The notes below the pieces were generated by a model, which worked only from the letters and a program-made list of their open reading frames with translations, was not told the origin of the DNA and ran no database searches. Position numbers and translations under genes: made by a program. Of a stretch of 64,000 bases of DNA, positions 59,251 through 64,000 are shown one piece after another. Source of the DNA: Microglena sp. YARC. Lineage: Eukaryota; Chlorophyta; Chlorophyceae; Chlamydomonadales; Chlamydomonadaceae. Position 1 is the first letter of the stretch, and each line of letters opens with the position of its first letter. The stretch is taken from the NCBI GenBank assembly GCA_022414725.1, contig CM039464.1, positions 1-64,000 on the forward strand. Direction: 5' to 3'.

Positions 59251-59574
59251 TATCAGCTTGAAATCACTCCGGTAGAGTGGACAGTAGATTAAAGCAGCGG
59301 AACAGACGCACCAATCTATACACGGAGACAAGGATAACGTTACAAACACAGGAGACCCATAAAGGGGCACCTGTGGTGAAAGGAGGCGGTAGACAGGAAC
59401 CTAACAGGGTACAGATCAGACCGGAGACGTAGGTGACAGGAAGCTGCCACTGAGTCATCTCAAGATGACTCAGTCCCACGGGAAGCTGGCTCAGGAGAGC
59501 CGATAGTTCTAAGGGAGTACATAAGTAGTCACCAAGTCATAAAACGCGTGAGAGCACCGCTATACATGCTGATA
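59251..59574 (-). repeat. 5' LTR of Copia copy C
   Basis: Starts TATCAGC and ends GCTGATA, perfect 7-bp inverted ends. On the minus strand the leader begins GGTTATTGGGCTCC directly after the LTR. I could not match this to a usual initiator-tRNA primer-binding site. Confidence 0.9.
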
Positions 59575-59870
59575 TACTCGGCCTTGATCCTTGAGTCTTT
59601 GACTGGCTCGTCGTATTTGTTGAAGCGAGACTTCATCGCATCAGACGTTCGGCTCCTCGGCTCCTCGGCTCCTCACCTCCTCCTCGCATCTCCTCCTCCC
59701 CCTTCTCCCCCTCCTCCTCCTCCTCCTCGGCTCCTCGGATCTTCCCCTCCTCCTCGCTCCTACCCCTCCCTCTTCCCCCCCTCCCCCTTCTGCTGCTGTC
59801 CTTGCGGACTTCTGAGCGCAAGGAAATGCAGGGCGTTATTGCTCTTGGCGCCTGATTGTCATGGACTCTA

Positions 59871-60372
59871 CTCGTTCCAAGGGTGGTCAGCAAACACTTC
59901 TGAGCTGTAAGTCATGTAGCCTGGTACCGTCGCGTGCATTCGCCAACCCCAACTGCATTGCCGGCCACTTGACCCCTGCTGCTAGTTGAAATTCACAGTC
60001 CCCTGCTGCCTTACGAACTCCAGATCTGGTTCTGCAACTTTGCATCCACATGTGTAACAGTGCCAGCCCATCTGCATTGCCAGCCACTTGACCCCCTGCT
60101 GCTAGTTGAAATTCACAGTCCCCTTACGAACTCCAGATCTGGTTCTACAACTTTGCATCCACATGTGTAACAGTGGCAGCCCATCTGCATTGCTAGCCAC
60201 TTGTCCCCCTGCTGGTGTAGATGAGGATGAGGATGATGATGAGCTGAGTGAGCTCAGCAGTGAGAGTGATGAGTCCGATAGGGACCCCATCTCCGATGAC
60301 GATGAAGACATTGCTGGCATGCCTCCCCTGATGAATGACAACGAAGTGGACCCTTTCCTTGAGGGACTGTAG
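59871..60372 (+). CDS. Candidate small acidic protein, short-intron copy
   Basis: Exon 1 is 59871-59916 and the terminal exon 60221-60372. The intron is 304 bp because one 120-bp sub-repeat is missing. A silent change (TCT for TCA) lies in codon 3. The frame also stays open into the last sub-repeat, giving an 88-codon unspliced ORF from 60106 to the same stop. Confidence 0.33.
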
Positions 60373-60972
60373 ATGCTGCAGCTTATTCCAAGTAGTAGCT
60401 GTCTAGGAATTATTTTGTCAAAATAAATAAACTTCTGTTGTGAATGCCAGATCTATTCCCAAGCTGGTGACATGTACATGACCAGGTTTTTCAGCTCTGC
60501 TTTATGAAAGTTGACTGCAATGTGGCCTGCCAGTTAAGTTAAATAAAGGTGATGAAGTAGCTTAGCTATATATGAATTGGGGCTGTTGTCAGGCACATTT
60601 TACAGTTAGGCTATAAATGGATGTATTACAACTCTCATTTCGTTTTTTTGTAAAAATGCCCCCAAACTGTGACCTGAAAGTGGGCAAAAAACCGGAAGGT
60701 AAAAAACCGAAGTGCTGTCAAAACCGGAGGTTTTTTGAAAAAGGAACAAAAAGTGCGGTATTAAAAGATTGCCAAAAAGTGGGCCGGAAGGGTAAAAAGA
60801 GAGTTCCGGTATGGCCAGCCAATCCCAGGAAGGCCATTGTCCTACCCTGGCAGCCCTAATCCCTCAGCCCTAAAACAGCCGCCGTCGCAATCTAACTTGA
60901 TACGGTCAGATCATGGTGTCAAGTACGCCCAGTCCTGGATCTTCCAGTAGGCCCAGTATTCATGGGGAAACC

Positions 60973-61056
60973 GTCTCTATAGCTCAGTTGGGAGAGCGCA
61001 GGACTGAAGTTCAGTCATTAATCCTGAGGTCGTTGCTTCGATCCCGACTGGAGACA
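60973..61056 (+). tRNA. tRNA-Phe(GAA)-like copy with T-stem mismatch
   Basis: It carries the same GTTGC T-stem variant as the copy at 51995, the adjacent tRNA across the Copia insertion. It is otherwise consensus and is followed by a T5 run. Confidence 0.64.
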
Positions 61057-61923
61057 CGTTTTTACAGGGTTTGGGGTACAGGGTCTAGGGTTTAGGGTCT
61101 AGTTATAAATAATATCTAATTCCTCAACCGAAATCTTCACCCGACCAGCAGCCCTCAGGGTAGAACAAACCGATCGGTATTCCGGTATTGGGTATTTGAT
61201 GGTCGGTATACTGGAGCCCAAAATTCCCAATGTCGGTTTGCCCGGAACTTTCTCGGGAGTCCGTTCCGGTATGCACCGACCAAATCTGAGGGCGAGTTCC
61301 GGTCAGACCGACCGAAATTCGGCCAGGGTTTCCGGTATCCGACTCAGCTTTGTAGCTGAGTAGCTGTGTAGCTTTCATGGTGAGTGGTGCCCATGAGTTT
61401 CTGGACAGTTGAAACTTCGTCTTCCTTGACCTTCCCAACACCTGCCCTTATGGAAGAGGAAGATGAAAGCTCTTCCCTCCCTTTTAAACTTGCCCTGTTA
61501 GGGCTCCACTCGCCACAGAAATTTGAACCGAAACCGTGAGTATTTTATAGCCTGCACACTCCATTGCGCACTCGAGCTTCTCTGGAACCTCGCGTTTGTT
61601 GAAGCTACTTGGTGGTGCCGTTACCTCTTGCAGCAGCTTCTCCTCGGCCTTGATCCTTGAGTCTTTGACTGGCTCGTCGTATTTGTTGAAGCGAGACTTC
61701 ATCGCATCAGACGTTCGGCTCCTCGGCTCCTCGGCTCCTCACCTCCTCCTCGCATCTCTTCCTCCCCCTTCTCCCCCTCCTCCTCCTCCTCGGCTCCTCG
61801 GATCTTCCCCTCCTCCTCGCTCCTACCCCTCCCTCTTCCCCCCCTCCCCCTTCTGCTGCTGTCCTTGCGGACTTCTGAGCGCAAGGAACTGCAGGGCGTT
61901 ATTGCTCTTGGCGCCTGATTGTC

Positions 61924-62555
61924 ATGGACTCAACTCGTTCCAAGGGTGGTCAGCAAACACTTCTGAGCTGTAAGTCATGTAGCCTGGTACCGTCGCGTGC
62001 ATTCGCCAACCCCAACTGCATTGCCGGCCACTTGACCCCTGCTGCTAGTTGAAAATTCACAGTCCCCTGCTGCCTTACGAACTCCAGATCTGGTTCTGCA
62101 ACTTTGCATCCGCATGTGGAACAGTGGCAGCCCATCTGCATTGCTAGCCACTTGACCCCCTGCTGCTAGTTGAAATTCACAGTCCCCTGCTGCCTTACGA
62201 ACTCCAGATCTGGTTCTGCAACTTTGCATCCACATGTGTAACAGTGCCAGCCCATCTGCATTGCCAGCCACTTGACCCCCTGCTGCTAGTTGAAATTCAC
62301 AGTCCCCTTACGAACTCCAGATCTGGTTCTACAACTTTGCATCCACATGTGTAACAGTGGCAGCCCATCTGCATTGCTAGCCACTTGACCCCTGCTGGTG
62401 TAGATGAGGATGAGGATGATGATGAGCTGAGTGAGCTCAGCAGTGAGAGTGATGAGTCCGATAGGGACCCCATCTCCGATGACGATGAAGACATTGCTGG
62501 CATGCCTCCCCTGATGAATGACAACGAAGTGGACCCTTTCCTTGAGGGACTGTAG
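61924..62555 (+). CDS. Candidate small acidic protein, last copy
   Basis: Exon 1 is 61924-61969 and the terminal exon 62404-62555. This is the last full copy before the array gives way to the 67-bp satellite. AATAAA signals remain downstream (about 62605). Confidence 0.33.
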
Positions 62556-62765
62556 ATGCTGCAGCTTATTCCAATTAGTAGCTGTCTAGGAATTATTTTG
62601 TCAAAATAAATAAACTTCTGTTGTGAATGCCTGATCTATTCCCAAGCTGGTGACATGTACATGACCAGGTTTTTCAGCTCTGCTTTATGAAAGTTGACTG
62701 CAATGTGGCCTGCCAGTTAAGTTAAATTAAGGTGATGAAGTAGCTTAGCTATATATGATATGGGT

Positions 62766-64000
62766 AGTCCTAATGAGATGGGGTTGTGCGTGTGGGTGTA
62801 GGTTTACTCAGTAAGGCCACCTCATCACGGCTAGTCCTAATGAGATGGGGTTGTGCGTGTGGGTGTAGGTTTACACAGTAAGGCCAGCTCATCACGGCTA
62901 GTCCTAATGAGATGGGGTTGTGCGTGTGGGTGTAGGTTTACTCAGTAAGGCCAGCTCATCACGGCTAGTCCTAATGAGATGGGGTTGTGCGTGTGGGTGT
63001 AGGTTTAATCAGTAAGGCTAGCTCATCACGGCTAGTCCTAAGGAGATGGGGTTGTGCGTGTGGATGTAGGTTTACTCAGTAAGGCCAGCTCATCTCGGCT
63101 AGTCGTAATGAGATGGGGTTGTGCGTGTGGGTGTATGTTTACTCAGTAAGGCCAGCTCATCACGGCTAGTCCTAATGAGATGGGGTTGTGCGTGTGGGAT
63201 GTAGGTTTACTCAGTAAGGCCAGCTCATCACGGCTAGTCCTAATGAGATGGGGTTGTGCGTGTGGGTGTAGGTTTACTCAGTAAGGCCACCTCATCACGG
63301 CTAGTCCTAATAAGATAGGGTTGTGCGTGTGGGATGTAGGTTTACTCAGTAAGGCCAGCTCATCACGGCTAGTCCTAATGAGATGGGGTTGTGCGTGTGG
63401 GTGTAGGTTTACTCAGTAAGGCCAGCTCATCACGGCTAGTCCGAAGGAGATGGGGTTGTGCGTGTGGGTGTAGGTTTACTCAGTAAGGCCAGCTCATCAC
63501 GGCTAGTCCTAATGAGATGGGGTTGTGCGTGTGGGCGTAGGTTTACTCAGTAAGGCCAGCTCATCACGGCTAGTCCTAATTAGATAGGGTTGTGTGTGTG
63601 GGTGTAGGTTTACTCAGTAAGGCCAGCTCATCACGGCTAGTCCTAATGAGATGGGGTTGTGCGTGTGGGTGTATGTTTACTCAGTAAGGCCAGCTCATCA
63701 CGGCTAGTCCTAATGAGATAGGGTTGTGCGTGTGGGATGTAGGTTTACTCAGTAAGGCCACCTCATCACGGCTAGTCCTAATGAGATGGGGTTGTGCGTG
63801 TGGATGTAGGTTTACTCAGTAAGGCCAGCTCATCACGGCTAGTCCTAATGAGATGGGGTTGTGCGTGTGGGTGTAGGTTTACTCAGTAAGGCCAGCTCAT
63901 CACGGCTAGTCCGAAGGAGATGGGGTTGTGCGTGTGGGTGTAGGTTTACTCAGTAAGGCCAGCTCATCACGGCTAGTCCTAATGAGATGGGGTTGTGCGT
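62766..64000 (+). repeat. 67-bp satellite array, about 18.4 copies, open to the right
   Basis: The unit starts AGTCCTAATGAGATGGGG, contains GTTGTGCGTGTGGG and ends CTCATCACGGCT. Copies recur every 67-68 bp with few differences (GTGTAGG/ATGTAGG, AATGAG/GAAGGAG, CCAGCTC/CCACCTC). No ORF, and no spacer sequence between copies. It begins within 8 bp of the end of the 2.19-kb array and continues past the window. Confidence 0.95.

Larger units (their letters stand above)
52668..59574 (-). mobile_element. Ty1/copia element with both LTRs (copy C)
   Basis: A 6.9-kb minus-strand element splits one array unit within the TTCTCCTC|GGCC sequence. Both LTRs are present (52668-52991 and 59251-59574, about 324 bp) and differ at about four positions. 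The inside reads gag, UAG, protease, integrase, RT, RNase H. Flanks are TTCTCCTC on the left and TACTCGGCC on the right; a 5-bp target duplication would be TCCTC/TACTC with one mismatch. The element is young by its LTRs, yet its ORFs have multiple frameshifts and a stop, so it is not autonomous as written. Confidence 0.92.
38925..62758 (+). repeat. Tandem array block 3 of 2.18-2.19-kb tRNA-Phe units, interrupted by Copia
   Basis: Unit starts (tRNA 5' ends) lie at 41073, 43260, 45442, 47630, 49815, 51995 and 60973. The five uninterrupted periods are 2187, 2182, 2188, 2185 and 2180 bp. The 51995 unit is split by the Copia element at 52668-59574; without that insertion it is about 2071 bp because it has lost one 120-bp sub-repeat. 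The first unit begins in degraded sequence at about 38925. The last stops at about 62758, where the 67-bp satellite begins. Most of each unit is nearly identical across copies, indicating recent amplification or homogenisation. Confidence 0.93.

Noticed and set aside
60617..60859. Lys/Arg-rich 80-codon plus-strand ORF
   Set aside because: Its length depends on one lost G in this unit; other units have a stop near its N-terminal end. The composition follows an A-rich, CCGG-rich spacer.
62766..64000. CRISPR-like array
   Set aside because: Copies are directly contiguous with no variable spacers, and the context is eukaryotic. It is a satellite.

Overview
The window is eukaryotic and repeat-dominated. 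No ordinary single-copy gene is convincing in it. It holds a tandem array of ~2.19-kb units, Ty1/copia LTR retrotransposons that interrupt the array, a 1,000-N assembly gap with poor flanking sequence, and a 67-bp satellite at the right end. Several features point to the green lineage, most plausibly a streptophyte alga or a non-seed plant. A TTTAGGG-type telomere motif lies in every unit. The one gene-like end in the unit uses AATAAA polyadenylation signals, whereas chlorophyte algae normally use TGTAA. The tRNA-Phe genes carry an intron, which is unusual for angiosperms. This placement is inference; the sequence does not name a species.

Layout: 1-9471 is array block 1 (about 4.3 units, noisy at the left). 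9472-20494 is a compound minus-strand Copia insertion: a truncated copy (9472-13853) followed by a fuller copy (13854-20494). 20495-31287 is array block 2; it starts with a unit that looks like a chimeric consensus and becomes very indel-rich towards the gap. 31288-32287 is exactly 1,000 N. 32288-35900 holds two noisy plus-strand Copia 3' ends. 35901-38924 is unassigned sequence. 38925-62758 is array block 3, the cleanest part, with units ~99% identical and a Copia element with both LTRs at 52668-59574. 62766 to the window end is a 67-bp satellite.

Each 2.19-kb unit contains, in plus-strand order: a tRNA-Phe(GAA) gene with an 11-nt intron; a TAGGGTTTAGGG motif about 30 bp downstream; a stretch rich in CGGTAT-like words; a ~150-bp polypyrimidine tract; a candidate small two-exon protein gene with an acidic C-terminus; 120-bp sub-repeats that would lie inside that gene's intron; AATAAA signals; and an A-rich, CCGG-rich spacer leading to the next tRNA. 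Only the tRNA at 47630-47713 is fully canonical and followed by a T6 run. The others carry small lesions, and differences between otherwise near-identical units cluster around the tRNA.

The three minus-strand Copia copies share an architecture worth checking: gag and pol lie in one reading frame, separated by a single UAG followed by GAG GTA. This suggests stop-codon readthrough. The LTRs end in TATCAGC/GCTGATA rather than TG/CA. All copies carry frameshifts or stops; the best preserved part is a 651-residue RT-RNase H ORF at 14570-16525.
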